Origin: VRUE01 sp963807425
GTDB lineage: Bacteria; Actinomycetota; Thermoleophilia; Solirubrobacterales; 70-9
Length of the DNA: 64,000 nucleotides
Direction: 5' to 3'
NCBI GenBank assembly: GCA_963807425.1
Contig: CAWEBZ010000012.1
Coordinates: forward strand, 496,001-560,000
Positions 26,377 through 35,641 of the stretch are shown piece after piece. A model generated the notes under the pieces. It saw only the letters and a list, made by a program, of their open reading frames with translations. It searched no databases and had not been told where the DNA came from. A program made the position numbers and the translations under genes. Positions within the stretch are counted from its first letter, which is position 1, and each line of letters starts with the position of its first letter.

Positions 26377-26954
26377 AATCCGTCGACGCTCGCAACTCGT
26401 GACCGCAGTGGGGCAGATGCCTGCGTCCTCCGCTCGACCGGCCTGCGCTCGCCGACTGCCCGTCCCGCGCTGCCGCAGCTCGAGCCTCAGGTCGGCGACC
26501 GAGAGGCGCTCCTCGCTCGCCCGCTCGAGCCAGTGCCTCTGCTCATCTGGCTCGAGCGGCGCGAGCAAGACGTGATGGCTCCAGGTCAATTTGTCACTAC
26601 GTAGTGACAAATCGAACTGCGACGCAACCCACGCCATGTTCCTCAGGCTGGCCACGTCGTAGCCGGTGACCCGCGCCGCCTCGGCGTATTTCTCGCCCCA
26701 CCTCGAGGCGCCGTAGCGGATCCAGTCGCCGATCCACCACTGGCTGCAGCGCCCGATCGCGCCCAGGCGGCGTCCCGTCGCCAGCCACTCGGCGTGGCCG
26801 AGGTCGCGCTGCGGGAACCCAGGCGACCTTCGAGAGCGCGCCTGCGCGAAGAACCTGGCTCGGACAGCTGCGGCCGCTCGGGCCGGCCCCGGCGCAAATC
26901 CCCTGCGGAGACAGGTACCGGGAGGCGGAAGTGTCTGGACGGCGTTCTGCGCAT
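26369..26954 (-). CDS. LmbU-like DNA-binding regulator (frameshifted)
   Basis: Resembles the LmbU family of antibiotic-cluster regulators from actinomycetes: a segment EWLATGRRLGAIGRCSQWWI, then GDWIRYGASRWGEKYAEAAR, GYDVASLRNMAWVASQFDLS and KLTWSHHVLLAPL, then a helical segment ending VADLRLELR. This arrangement (WxxxGR, GDWxxYG, LRNxAWV, FxHH) is the core of that family. One extra G at 26813-26815 separates the N-terminal SKVAWVP from QRDLGHAEW. The stop (TGA 26371-26369) overlaps the start of the carboxylase gene (ATG 26376), implying co-transcription. The true start is uncertain. It may activate the PKS operon. Confidence 0.7.
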
Positions 26955-27024
26955 TGCGGAGGCGAAAGCGAGGTCGCGTCTACCAAACGGGCACAGAGGT
27001 GTATCACCGCGCCTCCGGCGTGGG

Positions 27025-28302
27025 CTACACCAATATGGTGCGCTGGCCTAGTGTCGTATCGCCATAGAGGTCCATCAGAGTCGCACCGAGGCGAAGGGGC
27101 ATTGGGCTGACGCTGGCGGTCCCGCCGCCGTCGAGCTCCTCGAGGCTGAGAGCCACCTCGAGCTCCGCGTGGCAGGTGTGAAGCAGGCGACCGAGCGCCT
27201 CCTCGACCTTGCGCAGGCGGCGCTGCACCGTGTGACGATCGACTTCCAGCGCTGCGGCCGCGGTGGCGGCGTTGAATCCGGCAGCGAAGTAGGCGCGCAG
27301 GGTTTCCCGCAGCACGAGGCCGGAATCGCCGTGTTCGTCGAGGGGCGCCAGGTAGGTCTCGCCGCAGCGACTTGGCCAGCGCCTCGTCCCGCAGCACGGC
27401 GGCGAGCAGCACCACGTCGCTGGCCTTGATCAGCGGCTGCGGGCTGCGCAGCATCACCTGGCGGGCTGCCTGCGCCTCGTGGTGGGTGAGGCGCCAGCCG
27501 TCGATCCCCTGGCGGGGCTCGCCGATCGACAGCGAGACGTCGCCGAGCACGCCCGCGGAGAGGAAGCGTTCGACCTCCTCGATCTCGAGCGGCCGGCGCC
27601 CGCCGAGCCAGGCCCAGGCGCTGCCGTTCCCACGCGCCACGACCAGAGGCTGCCGGTTGAGGCCCGCAGCCAGGGTTCGCCCCGCCGCCTCCGCCCTGGC
27701 GCCGGTGAGCGACCAGCCCGAGATGCCAGGCGTCGAACTCGTACTGGAGTTCGCCGACGTCGAGCGGCGCGTCGCCACCTAGCAATCGCTGAACCCGTTC
27801 GGCGAGGCGCTGCGCCGGCGAGCGCCGCATCAGCTCGAGCTCGGCCATGTACTCGGTCGCCACCGCCGCCATCACCCGGTCGACGTGTGGTCCCTGGGCG
27901 TTGCAGGACCTGCCGCAGCGCCTCGCTCGGGAAGCGGCCCGACTCGTCCATGATGAACTCCCCCAGCAACCTGTCGCCGGCGGCGTAGCGTCGCAGCACG
28001 GTGTCGAGGCGAACGCCGTTGCGGGCTGCCCGCCGCGCCTGCGCGATCGTCACCGAGGGAACCGGCTCCGACCATCCCTCGCCCTGCTCGATCGCCCCCA
28101 GGGCGTATTCCAATCCCTCGGCCACAGAGGAGCGCAGCCCGGCTTTGTACTCGGCGTCGAGGGTTTCCTCGGGTTCGGACAGAGCACGAATGCGGGCGAA
28201 GATCGCTTCTTCGATCTCGGCCGATCGCTCGCGCAGGCGGGTAACGAGCTCTGCCCGGATTCCCTCTAGCGAATCGGCCTGGCGATCGCTTGCACGGTTC
28301 AT
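27025..28302 (-). CDS. PucR/CdaR-type transcriptional regulator (frameshifted)
   Basis: The ATG at 28302 opens an N-terminal sensor region (IFARIRALSEPEET, then ARRAARNGVRLDTVLRRYAA near residue 90, typical of PucR-family RsbR/CdaR-like proteins). A middle region contains RQPLVVARGNGSAWAWLG and LSIGEPRQGIDGWRLTHHEA. The C-terminal helix-turn-helix is LRAYFAAGFNAATAAAAL with VDRHTVQRRLRKVEEALGR, characteristic of PucR. About 425 residues. Frame breaks lie near 27885, 27730 and 27370. It is first in the run of minus-strand genes leading into the PKS and has its own promoter at 28370-28399. Probably a pathway or metabolic regulator; ligand unknown. Confidence 0.8.
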
Positions 28303-28369
28303 CGTTGCGCGCGGCCCCTACAGAGATTCCCCGCGATCATCGTCAGCCTCCCTAGCTCTCCCTGTACAC

Positions 28370-28399
28370 ACGCTAGTACTCAAACTTGGGCGGTGTCAA
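28370..28399 (-). promoter_or_regulatory. Sigma-A-type promoter upstream of the PucR-like gene
   Basis: On the minus strand TTGACA (28399-28394) is followed after 18 bases by TAGCGT (28375-28370), about 70 bases before the ATG at 28302. The -35 box is perfect. The downstream leader carries GGAGGCTGACGAT (28351-28339), also found in the leader of the lipoprotein gene at 31566. Confidence 0.6.
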
Positions 28400-28537
28400 C
28401 TGAAATCGCATTCCCAAGCGCTAACTGGCCGGCCAGCCGGATAGTCGGCGCGTGCCCTCAGCCCTCCCTTGTGACGACCCACTTTCGGCACTCCCACGTC
28501 TTGTTCCGGCACAAGCAGAAGCCGACGATCGGCAGCC

Positions 28538-28807
28538 ATGCCTCGAATCTGCAGCTTCTACGGCATCACGATCTGGATCTACTACGACGAGGCCCATCAT
28601 CAGGGCCGTCCACATTTCCATGCCCGCTACGGCAACGCGGAGGCCTCGATCGACATCGAGAGTCTCAACCTGATCGCCGGCGATCTGCCGTTGCGAGCTC
28701 GACGCCTGGTGATCGAGTGGGCTCGTAAGCACTTGGTCGAGTTGCGTGAGAACTGGATCCGTGCGCGCAAGCATCAACCGCTCCGGCCGATCGAGCCGTT
28801 GCCATGA
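28538..28807 (+). CDS. DUF4160 family small protein
   Basis: 89 residues. The sequence has the DUF4160 signature: an N-terminal strand MPRICSFYGITIWIYYDEAH, then HHQGRPHFHARYGNAEASID, and a C-terminal helix LVIEWARKHLVELRENW. The family commonly stands beside DUF2442 proteins, as here (28827-29093). Both are intact in a stretch flanked by indel-rich sequence. Function is not established; a two-component toxin-antitoxin-like or regulatory role has been suspected for such pairs, but nothing in the sequence proves it. Confidence 0.82.
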   Translation: MPRICSFYGITIWIYYDEAHHQGRPHFHARYGNAEASIDIESLNLIAGDLPLRARRLVIEWARKHLVELRENWIRARKHQPLRPIEPLP

Positions 28808-28826
28808 CGCCGTCTACCATGAGGTC

Positions 28827-29093
28827 ATGCGCAGCACTCCACTTTTGATCGAAGCCACGCCTACGGCGACCCACTCCGTTCATGTCCGCTTTGAGGACGG
28901 GCTGAGCGCGAACGTCGAGCTATCCCACCTGCTCGACTACGGGGGTGTCTTCGAGCCACTGCGCGACCCCAACTACTTTCGTCAACTCCGTGCCGACCCT
29001 GAGGCTGGCACGATCGTCTGGCCCAATCAGGCCGACATCGCACCAGAGACCCTCTACGCGCTTGCCCAGCGTCGCGGCGCCACGAAGGTCTAG
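28827..29093 (+). CDS. DUF2442 family small protein
   Basis: 88 residues starting at ATG 28827, 20 bases after the DUF4160 stop. A longer in-frame extension back to 28746 would overlap the DUF4160 gene and looks unreal. The family pattern is visible: THSVHVRFEDGLSANVELSH, then FEPLRDPNYFRQLR and TIVWPNQADIAPETLYALA. The pair is probably co-transcribed. Molecular function unknown. Confidence 0.82.
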   Translation: MRSTPLLIEATPTATHSVHVRFEDGLSANVELSHLLDYGGVFEPLRDPNYFRQLRADPEAGTIVWPNQADIAPETLYALAQRRGATKV

Positions 29094-29119
29094 GCGACCA
29101 CCGGCCCCCGGAGCAGGGC

Positions 29120-30052
29120 TTACTGCGGCTGGGCGACGACGTTCTCTAGGGGAGCGCCGTCCAGCAGTCTCTGCAGCTGCTCGCCGACCAGCTGCCAGGA
29201 GCGGCGGTAGCGCCGGGGCGTGTCGCCGGCCATATGGGGCGTGAGCAGGAGGTTGGGGGCGGACCAGAGCGGATGGCTCGCCGGCAAGGGCTCGGGCTCG
29301 GTCACGTCGATGGCGGCGCGTATGCGGCCCCCTTCGAGCGCCTCGAGCAGGGCGTCCTGGTCGACGACGCCACCGCGCCCGGCGTTGACCAGCAACGCCC
29401 CCGGCTTCATCGAACCCAGCAGCTCGGCGTCGAACATGCGCTTAGTCGCCCCGGTCAGCGGGAGCAGCAGGACCACGACGTCTGCCAACCCGATCAGGCC
29501 TGGGAGTGCGCCGACCGGCTCGACCCCCTCCCTCCCACGGCGGGCGACGCGGGAGATCTCCACCCCGAAGGGCTGCAGGCGCCGCTCGACCGCGGCGCCG
29601 ATCGAGCCGTAGCCGACGATCAGGACGGTGGCCCCCTCGAGGTCACCGGCGAACGGCGGCCGCCACTCTCCTCCGGCGACGATGTCGCGCCACCTCGCCT
29701 CCCCCTGCGCGAGCAGGTGATCGGGCAGCTGACGCTGCATCGCCAGGGTGACTCCCACCACCCACTCGGCGACCGCGGCGTCGTGGGCGCCGCGCGAGTT
29801 GCAGACGGTCACCCCCGCTGGCACGTGGGGCAGAAGCCAGTCGACCCCGGACTCGAGGACCTGGATCAAGCGCAGCGAGGACATCTCCGGCAGCGCCTCC
29901 AGCACGGCGCGGCTTCCGTACGGGGGGACCAGGACCTCGACCCGCTCGAGCTCGGGGTGATCGATGACCGGGCGCGGGATCGATTCGACCTCGACCCCAT
30001 CGGGAACGATGAGCACGTCCCGCTCGGGACGCTCTGCGACCCAGAGCAGCAC
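29120..30052 (-). CDS. D-isomer-specific 2-hydroxyacid dehydrogenase
   Basis: 310 residues, intact. NAD(P)-dependent oxidoreductase of 2-keto/2-hydroxy acids. The Rossmann loop VLIVGYGSIGAAV (GxGxxG) sits near residue 145. The catalytic triad appears in order: Arg in NAGRGGVVDQDAL, Glu in DVTEPEPLP, and His in LLTPHMAGDTP. The listed GTG start at 30052 gives a slightly long N-terminus; an internal GTG before LIVPDGVEVES is possible. It lies 19 bases downstream of the PQQ-propeller lipoprotein stop on the same strand, so the two may be co-transcribed. Substrate cannot be predicted. Confidence 0.88.
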   Translation of the reverse strand: MLLWVAERPERDVLIVPDGVEVESIPRPVIDHPELERVEVLVPPYGSRAVLEALPEMSSLRLIQVLESGVDWLLPHVPAGVTVCNSRGAHDAAVAEWVVGVTLAMQRQLPDHLLAQGEARWRDIVAGGEWRPPFAGDLEGATVLIVGYGSIGAAVERRLQPFGVEISRVARRGREGVEPVGALPGLIGLADVVVLLLPLTGATKRMFDAELLGSMKPGALLVNAGRGGVVDQDALLEALEGGRIRAAIDVTEPEPLPASHPLWSAPNLLLTPHMAGDTPRRYRRSWQLVGEQLQRLLDGAPLENVVAQPQ

Positions 30053-30071
30053 GGCCCCATTTTGCCGATGC

Positions 30072-31566
30072 CTATCCGCCGAGGCGGTAAGCGACGATCT
30101 GCGGCTTCTGGTTGGCCGCTGCGGCGAGGCCGGCGGGTGCGATCACGGTGTCGCCGCTGATCGCGACGCCGGAGTTGGTCCCTGCCGGCAGCATCACCTG
30201 CCAGACGATGCGTCCCGTTTTCGTATCGAACGCGTCGACCGCTCCGTCGGAGGTGGTGGCGAAGACGAGGTCGTTGGCGGCGGTCGTGGAGCCGTAGGGC
30301 GGAATGGAGAATTTGTGCTGCCATCTAGGTGCGCCTGTCGCGACGTCAAGCGCGACCAGTTCTCCTGTTGCCGGTCCTGGTTCTTCCTTTTCGGTCTGGC
30401 CGTTGATGACCAGGGGGTTGTTGACGACCGGTACGAACAGCATCTTGCCGTCGGTCGCCATCGGCGCGATCACGCCGCCCAGCGATCCCGGGTAGATCGT
30501 CACCGGTGTCTTCGGGTACTGCCCGTTCATCGCTTTCGTGCCGATGTCGTCGTGGCCGTTGTGCTTGCCGACAGAGCGTTTCCAGACGACCTTGCCGCTG
30601 TTGCGGTCGAGGGCGACCACGAAGCCGGACTTGCCGGCACCGATCACCAGCTCCTTGCCACCGGACTCGACCAGGATCGGCGGGTTCTGGAAGTCCCAGT
30701 CGTAGACGTCGTGGGGCGTCTCCTGGTAGTACCAGTCCATCTTGCCGGTCTTCGCGTCGAGCTTGACCAGCGAGTCGGTGTAGAGGTTCGGTCCGGGCCT
30801 GCTGGAGCCCCACGGGTCTTTGTCGGTTCCGGGGAACGGCGCGGGGTTGCCGACCCCGAAGTACATCACCCTTTTCGCCATCGAATGCCGGCGGGTACCA
30901 GAGGCCGCCGCCGGAGTTGACTTTGGCGTTCCCCCAGAGGGCTTTCGGCACGGTGTCGAAGTGCCACGCTTTTTTGCCGGTTTTGGCGTCCAGCGCCCAG
31001 AGGATGCCGACGCCGCCCCCGTCGTAGAACGAGGTCGCGTTGACCGGCACGGTCGAGACGTAGACGAGGCCGTCGCGGTAGCCGGGCGCCATGTCGATGC
31101 CCTCCGTGGGGTTGCGGGCGAGCGTGACCTCCCAGATCTGCTCCCCGGTCTTCTGGTCGAGCGCAAAGGCTTCCGTCGCGGTCGCACCGAAGACACGCCC
31201 GTCCGCGACGACGAGGCCGTTCGGGCCGTGGCTGGGCGGTTCGAAGGTCGTGGTCCAGAGGATCTCCCCTGACTCCAGGTCGAGCGCCTGCACGTTGGAG
31301 GCCAGGTCCTGCGAGTAGATGACCCCTTGCTGATGATCGGCGCCGAGGCGTAGCTGCCGAAGGTGCTCGCGCCGGTAAGATCGGCCGCCAAATCGCTCAG
31401 GGTCGCAACCGATTTGGGTGTCGATCGGACCGCTGACGTGGCGGGTGTTCGAGGGGTCGACGTTGGGATAGCCCGAGCCGGTGAAGTCGGGTCCATCCTC
31501 TGAGGAGGATCCGCAGCCAGCCAGCGCCAGGAGGGCGGTCGCTGCGACCAGTAGAACGGCAACCAC
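30072..31566 (-). CDS. PQQ-type beta-propeller lipoprotein (frameshifted)
   Basis: The N-terminus VVAVLLVAATALLALAGCGS is a lipoprotein signal with lipobox LAGC, so the protein should be membrane-anchored outside the cell. Propeller blades recur: VQALDLESGEILWTTTF, AFALDQKTGEQIWEVTL, LWALDAKTGKKAWHFDT, VKLDAKTGKMDWYYQ, VALDRNSGKVVWKRSV and VDAFDTKTGRIVWQVML (consensus A-x-D-x-x-T-G-x-x-x-W). This resembles quinoprotein alcohol dehydrogenase-like proteins, but no catalytic function can be claimed. Frame breaks lie near 31390, 31345 and 30880. GTG 31566 is chosen because an in-frame stop lies just upstream. A strong promoter precedes it at 31634-31662. Confidence 0.82.
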
Positions 31567-31633
31567 GCGGTCTTTGGAACGTTCCTCACGCTATTTGCCC
31601 CCCACCAAAATCGTCAGCCTCCAAGTTGGCGCG

Positions 31634-31662
31634 ACCCTATTCGATAGCTTTATATTTGTCAA
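31634..31662 (-). promoter_or_regulatory. Sigma-A-type promoter of the PQQ-propeller lipoprotein gene
   Basis: On the minus strand a perfect TTGACA (31662-31657) is followed after 17 bases by TAGGGT (31639-31634), in an AT-rich patch about 70 bases before the GTG start. The leader then carries GGAGGCTGACGAT at 31622-31610, shared with the PucR-like gene leader. Confidence 0.7.
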
Positions 31663-31680
31663 GTAATACGCTGCATTTGA

Positions 31681-33026
31681 CTATCGGAGAGGGGTAGCAT
31701 CGGCGCGCGATTCCGCTCCCCCCGCAGGCCGATCTCCCTCGAGCAGAAACGGCTGCAGAACACGGTTGGAAAGCAGGCCGAGGCGCCGAGGTTGGCGAAG
31801 CCGGGGCCCTGGCTCAGCCCGGCCAGGCCGGGGATCTGAAGCCGGGGCGGCATCCCCTCCAGCTCGAGGTGGCGGCCGATCGGCACCTCGCGCCGGCCGG
31901 GCTGTCCCAGAGCGGCCCCACCCGGCGCTCGATCTCCTCGCGCACGTCCGCCGGGAAGAGCGTGCGCAGCTGCGCCAGCAGGTCGAAGCCGGTGCAGTTG
32001 GCGACGTAGTCGTGCTCGCGCTCGACGACGCCCTCGGGCGACTCGTAGTCGACGCCGCACGCCCTCGCCGCCGCTCGCCGACGCCGACGTCGGTGACGCG
32101 GCCGGTGACGAAGCGGCAGCGGTCGTCGTAGGCGATCGCTGCCAGGCTCGGCGGGTCGAAGACGCCGCGGTCGGAGTGCTTGACGAAGTCGCGCCGCGTC
32201 TGCAGGTCGAGCGCACTCCATTCGACCGTGTCGGGGTTGGAGAAGACGCGGTTCTCGAGGAAGCTCTCGCCGCGGCTCATCGGCAGCATCGGCGTGTAGA
32301 TCGTGAAGCGGCACTTGGGCCGCAGCCCGCGCAGGAACATCGTCGCGCTGAGCGCGCTCTCGCCGCCGCCGACGATCGCGACGTCGCAGCTCTCCTCGCT
32401 CGGGGATGCGGGCGAACTCGTCGCGCCTGCTGTCGCAGTGGAAGACCCGCGAGGCGACGCCGGCTCGTGCGGGAAGGAGCGGTGGATGCCGGGACCGGTG
32501 AGGACCAGTGCGCCGCAGGCGTGGCGTCGAGCGGCCCTCCGGCTCCTCGACCTCGACCACCCAGCGCTTCCCCCCTCCTCGAGCGAGACCTGCGTCACCC
32601 GGCCGTGCACGTGGCTGACCCCCTCGGTCGCCCGCGAGAGCACCCAGGTCAGGTACTCGCCGTAGTCGCGGTGGCGCACCTGGGGCGAGCCGGCGTCGAC
32701 CCAGCGCGCGTAGCGGCGCTTGCTGATCATGTGCTGCTGCCAGGTGAACTGGGCGAGCGGCGGCGTCGATCGCCTCGCCCGCCTCGCCGAACTCGCTGTG
32801 GCTCTGGTAGGGGAAGCCGACGTCCTTGATCGGCGTCACCGCCAGCGGCTCCTCGCCCGAGGTCATCCCGTTGCGCCCCTTCCAGGAAGCGGCGACCTCG
32901 GTCCCCTCGATCACCAGCATCGAGAGCTGGGCGCAGGCCGAGGCTGTTGAGGATGTGGACCTTGGTCGCGATCCCGGCGGCCTTGGCGCCGGCCCCGACT
33001 ACGATCAGGTCGGACTCGGCTGCCAT
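31681..33026 (-). CDS. MbtG-like FAD/NADPH-dependent amine N-monooxygenase (frameshifted)
   Basis: Resembles the lysine N6-hydroxylase MbtG of mycobactin synthesis. The N-terminal FAD loop LIVVGAGAKAAGIATKVHIL is at residues 7-26, followed by VAASWKGRNGMTSG and TPIKDVGFPYQSH. A second dinucleotide loop reads CDVAIVGGGESALSATMF. Then come RGESFLENRVFSNPDTVEWS, HSDRGVFDPPS and, at the C-terminus, LSQGPGFANLG. About 448 residues, near family length. ATG at 33026 and stop at 31681 fit the ends. Several indels break the frame. It is the last gene of the run that begins with the tRNA at 40129, 15 bases after the P450 stop. It probably hydroxylates an amine; lysine is only the family default. Confidence 0.8.
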
Positions 33027-33041
33027 GCGCTCGGCTGCGCG

Positions 33042-34361
33042 TTAAGCGGGTTCGGGGCGGGTCGGCGACGACGAGGCCGTGCTGGGCGGGGCTGAAGGCG
33101 ATCGCGCTCCTGCGCGCCCGCTCGGAGCGCGAATCGACCGGCTGCAGCTCGACCTCCTCGAGCACGGTGCGCAGCACCCGCTTCATCTCCTGTTCGGCGT
33201 AGCTGGCGGCGAGGCAGCGGCGGGCGCCGCCGCCGAAGGGGATCCAGTGTAGGCGCCGCGGCGCGCTGCTCGAGGAAGCGCTCGGGCATGAAGCTGCCCG
33301 GGTCTCGATAGACGTCCTCGCTGTGGTGGATCAGGTAGACGCAGGGTGCGACCAGCGTGCCCGCCGGGCAGCTCGTAGCCGCCCAGCTCCATCGGCTCGA
33401 GCAGGCGCCGCACGACGACCGAGACCGGCGGGCAGCAGGCGCAGGGTCTCCTTGATCACCGCGTCCAGGTAGGCGCTCGTCCTCGCCGGCGAGCACCTCC
33501 TCCTGCAGGCGCGCCAGCTTCTCCGGGTGGCGCAGCAGGCGCTCGAAGACCCAGGCCAGCGAGGTCGAGGTCGGGCCGTCGGTGAGCAGGGTGAGCAGTT
33601 CGTCGCGCAGCTCTTTCTCGCTCAGCGGCGAGCCGTCCTCGTTGCGCGCCTCGATCAGGATCGAGACGACGTCCTTGCGGCCGTTCTCGCCTTCGCGCGC
33701 GGCGCCGCTGGACCTCGGCCAGCACCGCCTCTTCGACCGGCGCCATCGCCGCGCGGCAGCCGCGGCTGCGTTCGAGCCAGCGCGGGCCGAGCGAGGGCGA
33801 GCTTGCGCAGCCGGCCGTCGTCGTTGACCGCCTCGGTCAGCTTGGTGAGCAGCTCCCGCAGGCGGTCCGAGACGGCCTCCTCGTCGTCGCCGAAGACCGC
33901 CCGCATCACCACCTCCTGGGTGAGCGCCTGCATGCGCGGCCAGAGCCGGAACGGCTCGCCGACCGGCCAGCGCCCGCACTTCGCGCGCGCGCCAGCTCGG
34001 TCATCATCTCGGCGTCCTCGCGCATGCCGCTCGCCGTGGAAGCGGCGGCAGCATCAGCTTGCGGCGCGGCCATGTGCTCGGGCTCCTCGCTCAGCATCAC
34101 CGAGTGCGGCCCCAGCACCGGCCGCAGCGCGAGGTTGGCACGCCGACGCCGAGGCCGCCGGCGCCGGCGGAGAAGACCCGTTTGACGTCCTCGGGGTCGG
34201 CGAGCAGGACCCAGGTGCCGAGGTGGCGCAGGCGCAGGGTGAAGGTGTCGCCGTAGCGCTCCCGGCAGCTGCTCGAGGAAGGGCAGCGGCTCGCTGCGCC
34301 CAGCGCGATCGACTGCAGCAGCGCTGGGCATGCGCGGGCCGGGAGGCAGCCCGGCGCTCAC
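33042..34361 (-). CDS. Cytochrome P450 (frameshifted)
   Basis: About 440 residues. The start GTG at 34361 overlaps the upstream stop (GTGA). Motifs in order: LPPGPRMP near the N-terminus; I-helix LLTDGPTSTSLAWVFERLLR; a K-helix ExxR region near 33450; a VVRRLLEPMELGGYELPAG segment; PERFLEQRAAAPT; the heme-binding loop FGGGARRCLAA, with its Cys near 33225; and a C-terminal VVADPP shortly before TAA at 33042. The I-helix carries Asp-Gly-Pro-Thr in place of the commoner Ala-Gly-x-x-Thr start. At least five indels scramble the frame. Probably oxidises an intermediate made by this operon; substrate unknown. Confidence 0.85.
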
Positions 34362-34668
34362 GCCTCGCTCCCTCCCGCCGCGGCGCGCCTCCATCAGCTC
34401 GTCCTCGAGCTTGCAGGTGGCGCCGATCAGCAGCTCGAAGAGGTCGGCGGTGAAGTCGGCCGGCAAGGTCGGCCTCGGCGCCGCGGGCGAGGTAGCGCGC
34501 CCGCACCTCGGCGACCCGCTCGGGCTGCATCATCGGGATCCCGTGCTCGCTCTTGTAGCGGGCGACTTCGCGGCAGATCTCGAAGCGCTCGCCGAGCAGG
34601 CGGGCGATCTCGTCGTCGATCGGGTCGAGGCGGCGGCGGAACGGGCTCGAGCCCGTTCTCATGCTCAT
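34358..34668 (-). CDS. AroQ-type chorismate mutase, PapB/CmlD-like (candidate 4-amino-4-deoxychorismate mutase)
   Basis: About 103 residues. ATG at 34668 overlaps the deacetylase stop and TGA at 34358 overlaps the P450 start. Helix 1 reads RRLDPIDDEIARLLGERFEI, followed by CREVARYKSEHGIPMMQPER and VAEVRARYLARGAEA, then PADFTADLFELLIGATCKLEDEL after one extra base near 34466. The KxxxxIPMMQPxRV signature is, as I recall, characteristic of the mutases that act on aminodeoxychorismate in chloramphenicol and pristinamycin clusters. A fused PabA-PabB enzyme in the same operon supports that substrate. A normal chorismate mutase remains possible. I see no PapC-type dehydrogenase in the window. Confidence 0.72.
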
Positions 34669-35641
34669 GCCGTCGCACTGCCTCGTCGAGCAGGCCGGTG
34701 GCGAAGGCGTAGCTGCAGGCGGCGAGCGTGTCGAGCGCGTAGCCGCCCTCCTGGATCACGCAGACGGGCAGCCCCGAGGCGGCGAGCAGGCGGCCGATCT
34801 CGGGCGAAGATCGTCGGCTAGAAGCCCCAGGAGCCGTGCGGGTCGCCGGCGACGATGTCGTAGCCGAGCGAGACGACCAGGGCCGCCGAGGTCTCGGCCA
34901 GCGACCTCGACCGAGGCGGCGACCGCGTCGAGGTAGGTCTCGGCGTCGGGGCTGCCGGCGAACTCGACCACCACGTTCGCGCTCGCTGCTCGGGGCTCAC
35001 CGTGCCGGCGGCGACGTTGGTCACCGGCGAGGCGTGCAGCGAGTGCAGGCTGGCGTCCGGCCATCGTCTCGACGATCGCCGCGGTGCCGTTCGGGTAGTG
35101 CAGGTCGATGTCGAGGATGCCGACCGGGCTGACGCCGCGCCTCGCGCAGGGTCTGCACCGCCGCCGCGGCGGTGTTGAGGTAGCAGTAGCCGGCGAACCA
35201 GGCCGGGCCGGCGTGGTGGCCGGGCGGGCGGCAGAGCGCGTAGGTGAAGCGGGCGCCGTCGGCGAGCCGCTCCGCCGCGGTCATCGCCGTCCGCACCCCC
35301 TCGCGCGCGGCCTCGACCAGGCCGGCGCAGACCGGGATGTCGGGCGGCAGGCCCGGCGGGGTCAGCTCCGGCATCACCACCGGCTCCTCGGAGACCTCGC
35401 CCAGCGCCTCCAGGTAGTCGGGCTCGTGCAGGACGCTCAGCGTCTGCTCGACCTCTTCGCTGTCGGCGTCGGCGCCGGCGGCGCGCACGCCCGGCGTGGC
35501 GCAGCAGGCCGCGGCGCAGCTCGGCCATGCGGCGGTTGTCGTCGACGCCCGGCAGGATGCGGCCGCCTTCGAGGATCCAGTGGGCCGCGTCGCCGTTGCC
35601 GTCGCCGGCGCGCTGCTCGACCAGCAGCAGCTCGCGCTCAT
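34665..35641 (-). CDS. Histone-deacetylase/AcuC-family amidohydrolase (frameshifted)
   Basis: Zinc-dependent deacetylase of the class that includes acetoin-utilisation protein AcuC and acetylpolyamine amidohydrolase. Landmarks are LCRPPGHHAGPAWFAGYCYL (the paired active-site histidines and the tyrosine region), a DIDLHYPNGT-type metal strand near 35110 (read with one base shift), LHSLHASPVTNVAAGT, VVSLGYDIVAGDPHGSWGF, and the C-terminal LPVCVIQEGGYALDTLA. ATG at 35641 overlaps the GNAT stop; the stop at 34665 overlaps the chorismate mutase start. A TAG at 34818-34820 would truncate it, but the family C-terminus continues in another frame with an extra base at about 34804, so I treat it as an error. 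It may remove an acetyl protecting group. Confidence 0.82.

Noticed and set aside
28427..28440. CTGGCCGGCCAG palindrome upstream of the DUF4160 gene
   Set aside because: Short GC-rich palindromes are common here; position and sequence give no further support for an operator.
34818..34820. In-frame TAG that would end the deacetylase early
   Set aside because: The family C-terminus (VCVIQEGGYALDTLA) follows directly in another frame and the true stop overlaps the next start at 34665-34668, so this is most likely an error.
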